From Halobacterium rubrum (GTDB taxonomy: Archaea > Halobacteriota > Halobacteria > Halobacteriales > Halobacteriaceae), in assembly GCF_021729015.1 (NCBI RefSeq), contig NZ_JAJQQZ010000004.1, forward strand, positions 202,235-266,234: a stretch of 64,000 nucleotides of DNA, read 5' to 3'. Below are positions 43,169 through 51,732 of the stretch, in pieces (the stretch's first letter is position 1; each line of letters opens with the position of its first letter). The position numbers and the translations under genes were made by a program. The notes under the pieces are model-generated. The model worked only from the letters and a program-made list of their open reading frames with translations, was not told the origin of the DNA and did no database searches.

Positions 43169-44137
43169 CTACGGCGTCACGACGAGCTTCCCGAGGAACG
43201 AGTCCTCGAGGACCGCTCGCTGGGCCTCGCCGGCCTCCCCGAGGTCGTAGGTCTCGGCGAGCTGGATGGACAGCCGGTCGTCGGCCAGCAGGTGGGCGAC
43301 GCCCCGGAGCGGCACCCGGAGGTCCGGCGTGTTGAACATGCTCATGAACTGGTAGGAGACGTCCTTCGAGCGCGCCGCGCCGTCGTCCGTGAAGCCGGGG
43401 TCCGGGCTGTTCTCACCGATGCCGACCACGCGAGCCCGCTGCGCCGCGACGTCGGCGTCGAACTGGAGGTAGTCGTCCAGCCGGTGGTCCAGCACCACGT
43501 CGACGCCGCCGTCCGAGGCGTCGCGCACGGCGTCCGCGAGGTCGTCGCGGCCGTAGTCGAGGACGGTGTCGGCGCCCAGCGCCGACACGCTGTCGTGGTA
43601 CTCGGGGCCGGCCGTCGTGTGGACCTTCGCGCTGACGGCGTCCGCAATCTGGACGGCCGCGTGCCCGACCCCGCCGGCACCGCCGTGGACGAGCACGTCC
43701 TCGGCCGGGTCGAGGCCGGCGTGGTCCACGAGCGCCCGCCACGCCGTCACGGCGACGACCCCCGCCGCACCGGCCTCGGTCAGGTCGGCGCCGTCGGGCA
43801 GGTGGACCGTCCGGTCGGTTGGCACGGTCGCGTACTCGGCGCAGGCACCCTGATAGCCGGCGTTCCCGATGCCGGTACCGAACACCCGGTCGCCTGCCTC
43901 GAAGCCCTCGACGCCGTCCCCGACCGCCGCGACCGTGCCGGCGTAGTCGACCCCGGGCGTGAACGGGAGGCCGACCGGCTCGTAGGAGCCGTCCCGGAAG
44001 TAGGTGTCCACGGGGTTGACGCTCGCCGCCGCCACCTCGACGAGGAGTTCGCCCTCGCCCGGCGTCGGCCGGTCGACGCCGTCCTCGACTGTCAGTACGT
44101 CCGGACCGCCGTGCTCGTGGAGCCTGACTGCGCGCAT
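43169..44137 (-). CDS. NADPH:quinone reductase-like zinc-free MDR oxidoreductase
   Basis: This 322-aa medium-chain dehydrogenase/reductase starts at ATG 44137 (MRAVRLHEHGGPDVL) and has VNPVDTYFRDG, TPGVDYAGTV and the NADPH motif VHGGAGGVGHAAVQIA. Structural zinc cysteines are absent, as expected for quinone oxidoreductases. It reduces quinones or enones. The frame stays open far upstream but there it is antisense to the next two genes. Confidence 0.92.
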   Translation of the reverse strand: MRAVRLHEHGGPDVLTVEDGVDRPTPGEGELLVEVAAASVNPVDTYFRDGSYEPVGLPFTPGVDYAGTVAAVGDGVEGFEAGDRVFGTGIGNAGYQGACAEYATVPTDRTVHLPDGADLTEAGAAGVVAVTAWRALVDHAGLDPAEDVLVHGGAGGVGHAAVQIADAVSAKVHTTAGPEYHDSVSALGADTVLDYGRDDLADAVRDASDGGVDVVLDHRLDDYLQFDADVAAQRARVVGIGENSPDPGFTDDGAARSKDVSYQFMSMFNTPDLRVPLRGVAHLLADDRLSIQLAETYDLGEAGEAQRAVLEDSFLGKLVVTP

Positions 44138-44272
44138 GTGCGACTCATCACCGTACTGGGGGATAAGCGTGAGCGTCCCTGCAGCCATCGCCCCCACAGC
44201 CTGCTCGTGCGCAGCGAACGTCAGGGTCGCCGCCTGCGGTACAGTTACGGGCCGGCGGGGCGACCGCCCGGT

Positions 44273-45334
44273 ATGCGCGCGGCAGTCCTGCGGGAGTACG
44301 GCGAACCGCTGTCCGTCGAGGACGTGCCAGCCCCGGAGCCGCCCGACCACGGCATCGTCGTCGACGTCGAGGCCTGTGGCATCTGCCGGAGCGACTGGCA
44401 CGCCTGGATGGGCCACGGCGAGTGGGCCGACGACCAGGTCGACCCCGGCCAGATTCTCGGCCACGAGCCGGCCGGCGAAGTCGCCGCCGTCGGGAGAGAC
44501 GTCGACGCCCTCTCGGTCGGCGACCGGGTGGCCGTCCCGTTCAATCTCGGCGAGGGGTCGTGTCCGGCGTGCCGGCGCGGCCACGGGAACGTCTGCGAGG
44601 ACGGCTACGCTCTCGGGTTCGAGCAGACCGCGCAGGGCGCGTTCGCCGAGCAGGTCGCCGTCCCGCACGCCGAGTTCAACGTCGCCCAGATTCCGGACGG
44701 CGTCGGACTCGACGCCGTCGCCGCGCTGGGCTGCCGGTACGCGACAGCGTTCCACGCGCTCGCGCACCGCGCCGACCTCTCCGGCGGCGACTGGGTGGCC
44801 GTCCACGGCTGCGGCGGCCTCGGCCTCGCAGCCGTCCAGATTGCGACTGCGCTCGGCGGCAGCGTCGTCGCGGTCGACGTCCGCGACGACCCCCTCGACC
44901 TCGCCGAGCAGGTCGGCGCCGCCGAGACCGTCAGGGCCGACCAGACCGGCGACGTCTCCGGCGCGGTTCGGGCGCTCACGGACGGCGGCGCACACGTCTC
45001 CGTGGACGCCCTCGGGCGCGCGGAGACCTGCCGGAACAGCGTCGACTGCCTGCGAGCCCGCGGCAAGCACGTCCAGGTCGGCCTGACGACCGAGGCGGAG
45101 AAAGGCGAAATCTCGCTGCCCGTCGACGAGATCACGCGCTGGGACGTCTCCGTGCTCGGCTCCCGGGGGATGCCGCCGTCGCGGTACGACGAACTGCTCC
45201 GCCTGGTCGACTCGGGCCGCCTCGACCCCGGCGCGCTCGTCACGCAGCGGGTCGGGCTCGACGACGTCTCCGACCGCCTCGCCGCGATGACCGACTACGA
45301 CACCCGGGGCATCGAACTCGCGACGGAGTTCTGA
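44273..45334 (+). CDS. zinc-dependent alcohol dehydrogenase
   Basis: This 353-aa MDR enzyme has the catalytic zinc site CGICRSDWHAWMGH and GHEPAGEV, structural zinc cysteines in GSCPACRRGHGNVCEDG, and the cofactor motif GCGGLGLAAVQIA. Substrate is unknown; haloarchaeal relatives act on small alcohols or sugars. It is divergent from the quinone reductase gene, with 135 bp of shared promoter region between them. Confidence 0.92.
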   Translation: MRAAVLREYGEPLSVEDVPAPEPPDHGIVVDVEACGICRSDWHAWMGHGEWADDQVDPGQILGHEPAGEVAAVGRDVDALSVGDRVAVPFNLGEGSCPACRRGHGNVCEDGYALGFEQTAQGAFAEQVAVPHAEFNVAQIPDGVGLDAVAALGCRYATAFHALAHRADLSGGDWVAVHGCGGLGLAAVQIATALGGSVVAVDVRDDPLDLAEQVGAAETVRADQTGDVSGAVRALTDGGAHVSVDALGRAETCRNSVDCLRARGKHVQVGLTTEAEKGEISLPVDEITRWDVSVLGSRGMPPSRYDELLRLVDSGRLDPGALVTQRVGLDDVSDRLAAMTDYDTRGIELATEF

Positions 45335-45430
45335 CCGGCACCAGCCGATTCCCGCGGCCGCCCCGAGACTACCGGGGCCTTGCCGGTTGCTGAACGCATA
45401 TGCGTGGCTCCACTGTACTCCGAGACGACC

Positions 45431-46441
45431 ATGAGTGACAGCGACGAGACGCCCGTCGACTTCGTGCAGTTCGGGGACGCGGGCATCCAGACGAGCGAAC
45501 TCCAGTTCGGCACGTGGCGGTTCGGCAAACGGACCGAGTCCGGCGACCTCGAGATCGGCGAGGACCGCGCGCACGAACTGCTGGACGCGTACGCCGACGC
45601 CGGCGGCCGGTACATCGACACCGCCGACGTGTACGGCGGCGGCGACAGCGAGGAGTGGATTGGCGACTGGCTGTCGGACCGCGACCGCGAACGCTACACC
45701 ATCGCGTCGAAGATCTACTGGCAGATCCGAGAGGGCGACCCGAACAGCCGCGGCACGAACCGGAAGAACGTCCGCGACCGCATCGACGCGCTGCTCGACC
45801 GCCTCGGCACTGACTACGTGGACGTCCTCTACATCCACCGCTGGGACGACGAGACGCCCACACGGGAGCTGATGAAGACCCTGAACGGCCTCGTCGAGGA
45901 CGGCAAGGTCCACTACCTCGGCGCGTCGACGCTCCGCCCGAACGCCTGGAAGGTCGCGAAGGCCAACGAGATCGCGAAGAAGGAGGGCTGGGAGCCGTTC
46001 GCCGCGCTCCAGCCGCGGTACAACCTCGTCGACCGCGAGATCGAGGGAGACTACCTCGAGTTCGCGCGCGAGGAGGGGCTCGCGGTCTGCCCGTGGAGCC
46101 CCCTCGGGCAGGGCTTCCTCACCGGGAAGTACGACCGGGAGGACGGCCTCACCGGCGAGTCGAAAGCCAGCGACTCCAGCCGCTGGGAGGACAACTACCT
46201 CACCGAGGAGAACTTCGACCTCCACGACGAACTCGACGCCGTCGCCGACGAGGTCGACGCTTCGCCCGCGCAGGTCGCGCTCGCGTGGCTGACCCACCGC
46301 GACGGCGTCACCGCGCCCATCGTCGGCGCGCGCACTGTCGATCAGCTCGAGGAGAACCTCGCGGCGGCCGCCATCGACCTCTCCGACGAACAGGTCCAGC
46401 GCCTCACTGAGGCCAAGGGCGGCCCGTACGCCGGACTGTAG
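45431..46441 (+). CDS. aldo/keto reductase
   Basis: This 336-aa aldo/keto reductase has D63/Y68 (YIDTADVYGG), K94 (ASKIYW) and H136 (LYIHRW) as tetrad, and ends with GARTVDQLEENL, the cofactor-phosphate region of the Shaker-beta-like branch. ATG 45431 is used; the frame is open upstream but that part overlaps the adh stop region. It differs clearly from the reductase at 338-1321. Confidence 0.92.
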   Translation: MSDSDETPVDFVQFGDAGIQTSELQFGTWRFGKRTESGDLEIGEDRAHELLDAYADAGGRYIDTADVYGGGDSEEWIGDWLSDRDRERYTIASKIYWQIREGDPNSRGTNRKNVRDRIDALLDRLGTDYVDVLYIHRWDDETPTRELMKTLNGLVEDGKVHYLGASTLRPNAWKVAKANEIAKKEGWEPFAALQPRYNLVDREIEGDYLEFAREEGLAVCPWSPLGQGFLTGKYDREDGLTGESKASDSSRWEDNYLTEENFDLHDELDAVADEVDASPAQVALAWLTHRDGVTAPIVGARTVDQLEENLAAAAIDLSDEQVQRLTEAKGGPYAGL

Positions 46442-46483
46442 GTCGGCGGACGACCGTCGAAGAATTGGCCGGCTGGACGCCGG

Positions 46484-46705
46484 TTACTCGCCGTTCGATT
46501 CTCGCGCGAACTCCAGCGACATCGCGAAGCCGTAGTAGGCGACGACGCCGCTGGCGAGCGCGCCGTAGTAGACGAGGTCGGGCGCGCCGAACCCCCGGAA
46601 CAGGAGTGTGACGACGGTCACCCACGCGATGGCGAACACGAGGTCGAACAGCATCCCGTCGTGGTGTTCCGCGACGTGGTCGACCAGGGTGTCGGCGAGG
46701 CTCAC
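46484..46705 (-). CDS. small two-helix membrane protein
   Basis: This 73-aa protein has two hydrophobic segments (FDLVFAIAWVTVVTLLF, LVYYGALASGVVAYYGFAM). It lies 81 bp downstream of a universal stress protein gene at the end of the acetate symporter cluster. No family is recognised. Confidence 0.62.
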   Translation of the reverse strand: MSLADTLVDHVAEHHDGMLFDLVFAIAWVTVVTLLFRGFGAPDLVYYGALASGVVAYYGFAMSLEFARESNGE

Positions 46706-46786
46706 GGCTGACCGCCTCCACCGTAGCCGTCGGCACCGCGTCGCGTCGTTCCGGTGTGTGTCGTGTGAGTCATCGGCTGTGGCTGG

Positions 46787-47257
46787 TCACTCGCCGCCGT
46801 CGTCCTCGTGGACGTCCACGACGAGCACGGGCAGGCGGGTGCGGCGCAGTACCTTCTCGGCGACGCTGCCCAGCACCACCCGGGAGAGCCCGGAGCGGCC
46901 GTGGCTCCCCATGACGACGATGTCGATGTCGTTGTCCTCGACGAACTTCCGGATGGCCCGCGACGGCGAGCCCGCGCTCACGTGCTCCTCGACGCGGACG
47001 CCGTGTTCGCTGGCGATGGCGGCTACCTGCCCGGTCGCCTCCTCTGCCTCCGCTTTTACTTCCGGCATCTCGTCGAGGCGACCCTGTCGGATGCGGTCGA
47101 CCTGCTCGGTGCCCAGCGTGAGGTTCGTCGCGTCGACGTCCACCACGTAGAGCGCGTGGACCGTCGCGTCGTACTTCGCCGCGAGGTCGACCGCGCGGTC
47201 GACCGCGTTGCGGGCCGCGTCACTGCCGTCCGTCGGAACGAGGATGTTGTCGTACAT
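46787..47257 (-). CDS. universal stress protein (UspA family)
   Basis: This 156-aa protein begins MYDNILVPTDGSDAARNAV and carries the nucleotide-binding motif VMGSHGRSGLSRVVLGSVAEKVL (G-x2-G-x9-G-S). It follows the symporter gene by 6 bp, an arrangement often seen with haloarchaeal transporters, so it probably modulates or senses the energy state of the uptake system. Confidence 0.9.
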   Translation of the reverse strand: MYDNILVPTDGSDAARNAVDRAVDLAAKYDATVHALYVVDVDATNLTLGTEQVDRIRQGRLDEMPEVKAEAEEATGQVAAIASEHGVRVEEHVSAGSPSRAIRKFVEDNDIDIVVMGSHGRSGLSRVVLGSVAEKVLRRTRLPVLVVDVHEDDGGE

Positions 47258-47263
47258 TGTCGA

Positions 47264-48997
47264 TCAGTCGTCTGCCGGCGCGTCGCCACCGCTGCCGTCG
47301 GTGACGACGTCTTCGGCGGTCTGTTGCTGGTCCATCGGCTCCGGGCTGTGGCACTGCCGCACCATCTGCTTGGTCTCCATCGGCGGCTCTGCGGTCGCCA
47401 GGGAGACGGCGACAGTCACCGCGAACACGAGCGGGACGGCGACCAGCGCCGACCCGATGGCGGGCACCCACTGTGCGAGCGTCGCCGACAGCACGCCGTC
47501 GGCGCCCGCGGCCTCGGCGAAGAACCCGTAGGCCGGAACGACCTCGTTGACCATCGGGATGGCCCAGATGACCAGCCCCGTGGTCATGCCGGCGAGCGCG
47601 CCCTGGCGGTTCGTGTTCTCCCACCAGAGTCCGAGGAAGAACATCGGGAAGAGCACGGCGCCCGCCAGCGAGAACGCGTAGGAGACGAGCGCGGCGATGG
47701 GTGCGGCGGGGTCGAGCGCGGCGAGCGTGGTGATGACGCCGAGCGTGACGATGCTCAGCCGGCCGACCAGCACCTGCTGGCGCTGGGTCGCGTCCGGATT
47801 GACGAGGCCCTTGTAGATGTCGTGGGAGATTGCCGACGACCCCGCGATGAAGAGGCCGGCGGTGGTCGCGATGGCGGCCGCGATGCCGCCCGCGGCGACG
47901 AGGCCGACGAACCACTCGGGGAGCTGGGAGAGCTGCGCGGCGAGCACGACGACGACGTCGGCGGCGGCGTCGGTCATCCCGGCCGAGTTCGCCGTCTCGT
48001 AGACCGGCCCGATCTCGCTGGCGTAGAGGTCGGTGCCGAACGCGGCGAACGCGGGCGCGCTGAGGTACAGCAGGAGGATGAAGCCGAGTCCCCAGACCGT
48101 CGACCAGCGCGCGGTGCGTTCGTTCTCGACGGTGTAGAACCGGACGAGGACGTGTGGTAACCCACACGTCCCGACCACGAGCGAGAACGCCGTCGCGATC
48201 CAGAGGTAGAACCCCCCGTTGACGAACGGCTCACTGAACTCCCGGCTCAGCTCCGAGAACAGCGCGCCGTACTCGATGTGCGGGAGCACCGTCGAGTAGC
48301 CGTTCGTGAACCCGACGACGTAGAGGCCGGCGAGGAACGCGACGATGAGGATGACGTACTGGACGGCCATGTTCTTCGTCGCGCCTAGCATCCCGGACAG
48401 CGTGAGGTAGCCGACCGTGATGGCCATCATCGCGACGACCATCGACTGGTAGCCGGTGAGTCCGGGGATGCCGAGGTCGCCGAAGATGTAGAGGCCGACC
48501 AGTCCCATACCGCGGGCCTGCCCGATGGCGTACACGAACCCGATGAGGAACGTGGTGACGGCGGCGATGGCGCGCGCGGTGTCGGAGTTGAAGCGGTCGC
48601 CGACGAAGTCGGGGGCGGTGTACTTCCCGAACCGCCGCATCTGGGCGGCCATGAAGATGAGGAGGATGAAGTACCCCGTCGACCAGCCGACGACGAACGA
48701 CAGGCCGTAGAACCCGGAGGTGGCGATGAGCGCCGCCATTCCGAGGTAGCTCGCGGCGGACATCCAGTTCGCGCCGATGGCCATGCCGTTCTCGACGTTC
48801 CCGATGGAGCGCCCGGCGACCCACATCCCCTCGGTGTCGGCGACCTTGAAGACGTAGCCGATGGCGAGGAAGATGGCGAGCATCGCCGAGACGAGGATGG
48901 CGGGCAGCAGTTTGAACGAGACGTTCAGCCCCTCGGGCAGCAGGCCGGCCTGTGCGGGCGCCGTCGCCGCTGTTGCGGCCAGCAGGTCGACGCTCAT
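47264..48997 (-). CDS. sodium:solute symporter (acetate/short-chain acid type)
   Basis: This 577-aa SSS-family transporter has about 13-14 hydrophobic helices, with MGMVGLYIFGDLG-like and YVILIVAFLAGLYVVGF segments, and an N-terminal extension before FKLLPAILVSAML. Members paired with a DUF4212 protein are acetate or pyruvate-type permeases. Position directly after DUF4212 (ATGA overlap at 48994) and next to two acetyl-CoA synthetase genes supports acetate uptake, though the substrate is not proved. Confidence 0.88.
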   Translation of the reverse strand: MSVDLLAATAATAPAQAGLLPEGLNVSFKLLPAILVSAMLAIFLAIGYVFKVADTEGMWVAGRSIGNVENGMAIGANWMSAASYLGMAALIATSGFYGLSFVVGWSTGYFILLIFMAAQMRRFGKYTAPDFVGDRFNSDTARAIAAVTTFLIGFVYAIGQARGMGLVGLYIFGDLGIPGLTGYQSMVVAMMAITVGYLTLSGMLGATKNMAVQYVILIVAFLAGLYVVGFTNGYSTVLPHIEYGALFSELSREFSEPFVNGGFYLWIATAFSLVVGTCGLPHVLVRFYTVENERTARWSTVWGLGFILLLYLSAPAFAAFGTDLYASEIGPVYETANSAGMTDAAADVVVVLAAQLSQLPEWFVGLVAAGGIAAAIATTAGLFIAGSSAISHDIYKGLVNPDATQRQQVLVGRLSIVTLGVITTLAALDPAAPIAALVSYAFSLAGAVLFPMFFLGLWWENTNRQGALAGMTTGLVIWAIPMVNEVVPAYGFFAEAAGADGVLSATLAQWVPAIGSALVAVPLVFAVTVAVSLATAEPPMETKQMVRQCHSPEPMDQQQTAEDVVTDGSGGDAPADD

Positions 48998-49395
48998 GCG
49001 TCGTCACCCCCGTGGGTGATGCCGTACTTGGCGTCGAGCTCGTCGCGCTTGCGGGCGTACCAGAACGCCAGCACCAGCGCCCCGCCGGGGGCGCCGATTG
49101 CCACGAGGAAGTAGTGCAGTGGGAAGCCGACGACGGGCATCGTCGTCGTCATCACGTCGGGTGCGAGGAACGTCGCCGTCACCGGCCCGAAGACGATGAG
49201 CGCCCAGGCGGCGAACCCCGTCCAGATGATGCGGAGGTGGTCGCGCATGAACGGCGTGCTCGGCTTCAGGAGGTTCACCTCCGAGCCGAGGTAGTCGGTG
49301 TCGGCGTGCGCCTGCCCTGCGGTCGCGACGCCGCCGTCCGTCGCCGGCGTCGACTGTGCGTCGTCCGTCGAATCGTGCGTGTCGTTGTCTGTCAT
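48994..49395 (-). CDS. DUF4212 small subunit of symporter
   Basis: This 133-aa protein has a disordered acidic N-terminus and two helices (IIWTGFAAWALIVFGPVTATFL, FPLHYFLVAIGAPGGALVLAFW) ending YARKRDELDAKYG, the usual shape of DUF4212 partners of sodium/solute symporters. It is coupled to the symporter by ATGA. It lies 117 bp downstream of acetyl-CoA synthetase 1. Confidence 0.87.
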   Translation of the reverse strand: MTDNDTHDSTDDAQSTPATDGGVATAGQAHADTDYLGSEVNLLKPSTPFMRDHLRIIWTGFAAWALIVFGPVTATFLAPDVMTTTMPVVGFPLHYFLVAIGAPGGALVLAFWYARKRDELDAKYGITHGGDDA

Positions 49396-49512
49396 TGTTG
49401 TCGTCGGTCGCGGTTGTCGACAGTCTGATTGTCAGTTACTGGCACGTTTCGTCAGATTGCAGTGTGTCCCGGGTGCGTGGCGGTGGTGGTGGTGGAAAAT
49501 CGAGTGGTGTGG

Positions 49513-51516
49513 TCAGTCCTCGGTGACCTTCGCCTGGATGTCCTCGACGACGTCCGGGTTCCGGAGCGTCGACGTGTCACCGAGCTCTTCGCCGTTCGCG
49601 ATGTCCTCCAGCAGCCGGCGCATGATCTTCCCGGAGCGAGTTTTCGGGAGTTCCGGCGAGAACACGACCGCTTCCGGCCGCGCGATGGGGCCGATGGCGT
49701 CCTCCACGCTCTCCACGATGCGGGCGCGGAGCTCGTCGGTGCCGTCCTGCCCGTCCTCGGTGAGGACGTACGTGTAGACGGCTTCGCCTTTCACCTCGTG
49801 GTCGCCGCCGACGACGGCGGCCTCGGCGACGCCATCGACGTCGACGATGGCCGACTCGATTTCCATCGTGCCGAGGCGGTGCCCGGAGACGTTCAGCACG
49901 TCGTCGACCCGGCCGAGGACGGTGATGTAGCCGTCGTCGTCGATTTTCGCCCCGTCCTCCGGGAAGTACACCCAGTCCTCGGGGTCGTCGCTGTCGGTGT
50001 CCGAGTACTCCGCCCAGTACTCGTTCACGAAGCGCTCGTCGTTCTTGTAGAGGGTCTGGAGCATCCCCGGCCACGGTTTGTCCACAGTGAGGTAGCCGGC
50101 GCGACCGGCCTCGACCTCCTCGCCGGAGACGTCGACGACCCGGGCGTCGACGCCGGGCAGCGGTCGTCCGGCCGACCCCGGCTTCATCGTGGAGACGCCC
50201 GGCAGCCCGGTGACCATCATGCCGCCGGTCTCGGTCTGCCACCACGTGTCCACGATGGGTGCAGACTCGTCGCCGATGTGCTTGTAGTACCACTTCCACG
50301 CGCGCGGATTGATTGGCTCGCCCACCGTTCCGAGCAGGCGCAGGCTGGAGAGGTCGTGGGCCTCGGGGTACTCCTCGCCCCACTTCATGAACGCGCGGAT
50401 GGCGGTCGGCGCGGTGTACAGCTGGGTCGCCTCGTAGTCCTCGATGATCTCCCAGAGCCGGTCCTTGTCGGGGTAGTCCGGCGTCCCCTCGTACATCATC
50501 GTCGTCGTCCCGAGCGCCAGCGGCCCGTAGACGATGTAGGAGTGGCCGGTGATCCAGCCGATGTCCGCCGAGCAGAAGTACGTGTCATCGGGCTCGATGT
50601 CCAGTACCGCCTGACTCGTCCAGGCAGCCCACGAGAGGTAGCCGCCCGTGGAGTGTTTGACGCCCTTCGGCTGGCCGGTCGTCCCCGACGTGTACATCAG
50701 GAACAGCATGTCGGTGGCGTCCCGCTCGACCGGGTCGACCTCCGCGCCCTCGTGGTCGGCGACGAGGTCGTCGTAGTCGTGGTGGGTGTCGGCGAGGTCG
50801 TGGCCGAAGCTGTCGCCGTTCGCGCCGAGACGGTCGACGACCACGACGTCGCTGACCTCGTGGTCGACGCCACCGAGGCCCTCGGTGGCCTTCTCGTAGT
50901 GGTCGAGGGGGTCACCGCGCCGGTAGTAGCCGTCGCAGGTGACGAGGTACTCGGAGTCGGCGGCGTTCATCCGCGTGGCGAGCGCGTCGGCGGAGAACCC
51001 TGCGAACACGACGGAGTGTGGTGCGCCGATGCGAGCGCACGCGAGCATGGCGATGGGGAGCTCGGGTACCATCGGCATGTACATCGTGACGACGTCGTCT
51101 TCGCCGACGCCCATGTCGCGGAGCGCCGCCGCGAACTCGTTGACCTCGCGGTGGAGTTCCTCGTACGTGTACGTGCGGTTGGCCTCGTCCGTCGGCTCGC
51201 CCACCCACTCGATGGCGGCCTCGTCGCCGCGCTCGTCGAGGTGGCGGTCCAGGCAGTTCGCGCTGGCGTTCAGGCCGCCGCCGTCGAACCACTCGTAGAA
51301 CGGCGGGTTCGAGTCGTCGAGCACCTGGTCGTAGTCGGTCTCCCAGTCGAGGAGGTCGGCCGCGCCCGCCCAGCACTCCGGCCAGTTCTGTTCGAACTCG
51401 TCGTAGATGCCCGGGTCCGAGACGTTCGCCTGCTCGACGAACGACTCTGGCGGCTCGAACTCGTCCTGCTCGGCGAGTCGCGCCTCCAGTTCCGGGGATT
51501 CGCTGTCGTCGCTCAT
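49513..51516 (-). CDS. acs: acetate--CoA ligase 1 (AMP-forming)
   Basis: From ATG 51516 (MSDDSESPELEA) this 667-aa adenylate-forming enzyme activates acetate to acetyl-CoA. Motifs are MYTSGTTGQPKGVKH (A3), DTWWQTETGG (A5), YFPEDGAKIDDDGYI (A7/hinge) and the A10 lysine in LPKTRSGKIMRR, whose acetylation often controls the enzyme. It shares operon direction with the symporter genes. A direct repeat GCTAAT-TAT-GCTAAT at 51561-51575 lies upstream of its start. Confidence 0.94.
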   Translation of the reverse strand: MSDDSESPELEARLAEQDEFEPPESFVEQANVSDPGIYDEFEQNWPECWAGAADLLDWETDYDQVLDDSNPPFYEWFDGGGLNASANCLDRHLDERGDEAAIEWVGEPTDEANRTYTYEELHREVNEFAAALRDMGVGEDDVVTMYMPMVPELPIAMLACARIGAPHSVVFAGFSADALATRMNAADSEYLVTCDGYYRRGDPLDHYEKATEGLGGVDHEVSDVVVVDRLGANGDSFGHDLADTHHDYDDLVADHEGAEVDPVERDATDMLFLMYTSGTTGQPKGVKHSTGGYLSWAAWTSQAVLDIEPDDTYFCSADIGWITGHSYIVYGPLALGTTTMMYEGTPDYPDKDRLWEIIEDYEATQLYTAPTAIRAFMKWGEEYPEAHDLSSLRLLGTVGEPINPRAWKWYYKHIGDESAPIVDTWWQTETGGMMVTGLPGVSTMKPGSAGRPLPGVDARVVDVSGEEVEAGRAGYLTVDKPWPGMLQTLYKNDERFVNEYWAEYSDTDSDDPEDWVYFPEDGAKIDDDGYITVLGRVDDVLNVSGHRLGTMEIESAIVDVDGVAEAAVVGGDHEVKGEAVYTYVLTEDGQDGTDELRARIVESVEDAIGPIARPEAVVFSPELPKTRSGKIMRRLLEDIANGEELGDTSTLRNPDVVEDIQAKVTED

Positions 51517-51732
51517 GTACCAGTCGAAAGAAAACCCACCACCCCAATAAGGACGGGCGCTAATTATGCTAATCGTCCACACGAGACCGGCGCGGCCACT
51601 CGCTCACGACGACACCAGCCGTCTCCGGGCGGCTGGCGCCACCGAGCGCCAGTTCACGCCGTCGCCCTTCCACCGCAGGCCGGACACAGCTGGACGACCG
51701 GCCCTGCTCTGGGAGGGCCACACCCTAGACAG

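Noticed and set aside
44138..46297. Upstream extension of the quinone reductase frame to 1042 codons
   Set aside because: The extension is antisense to the alcohol dehydrogenase and aldo/keto reductase genes; the family start MRAVRLHEHGG is at 44137.
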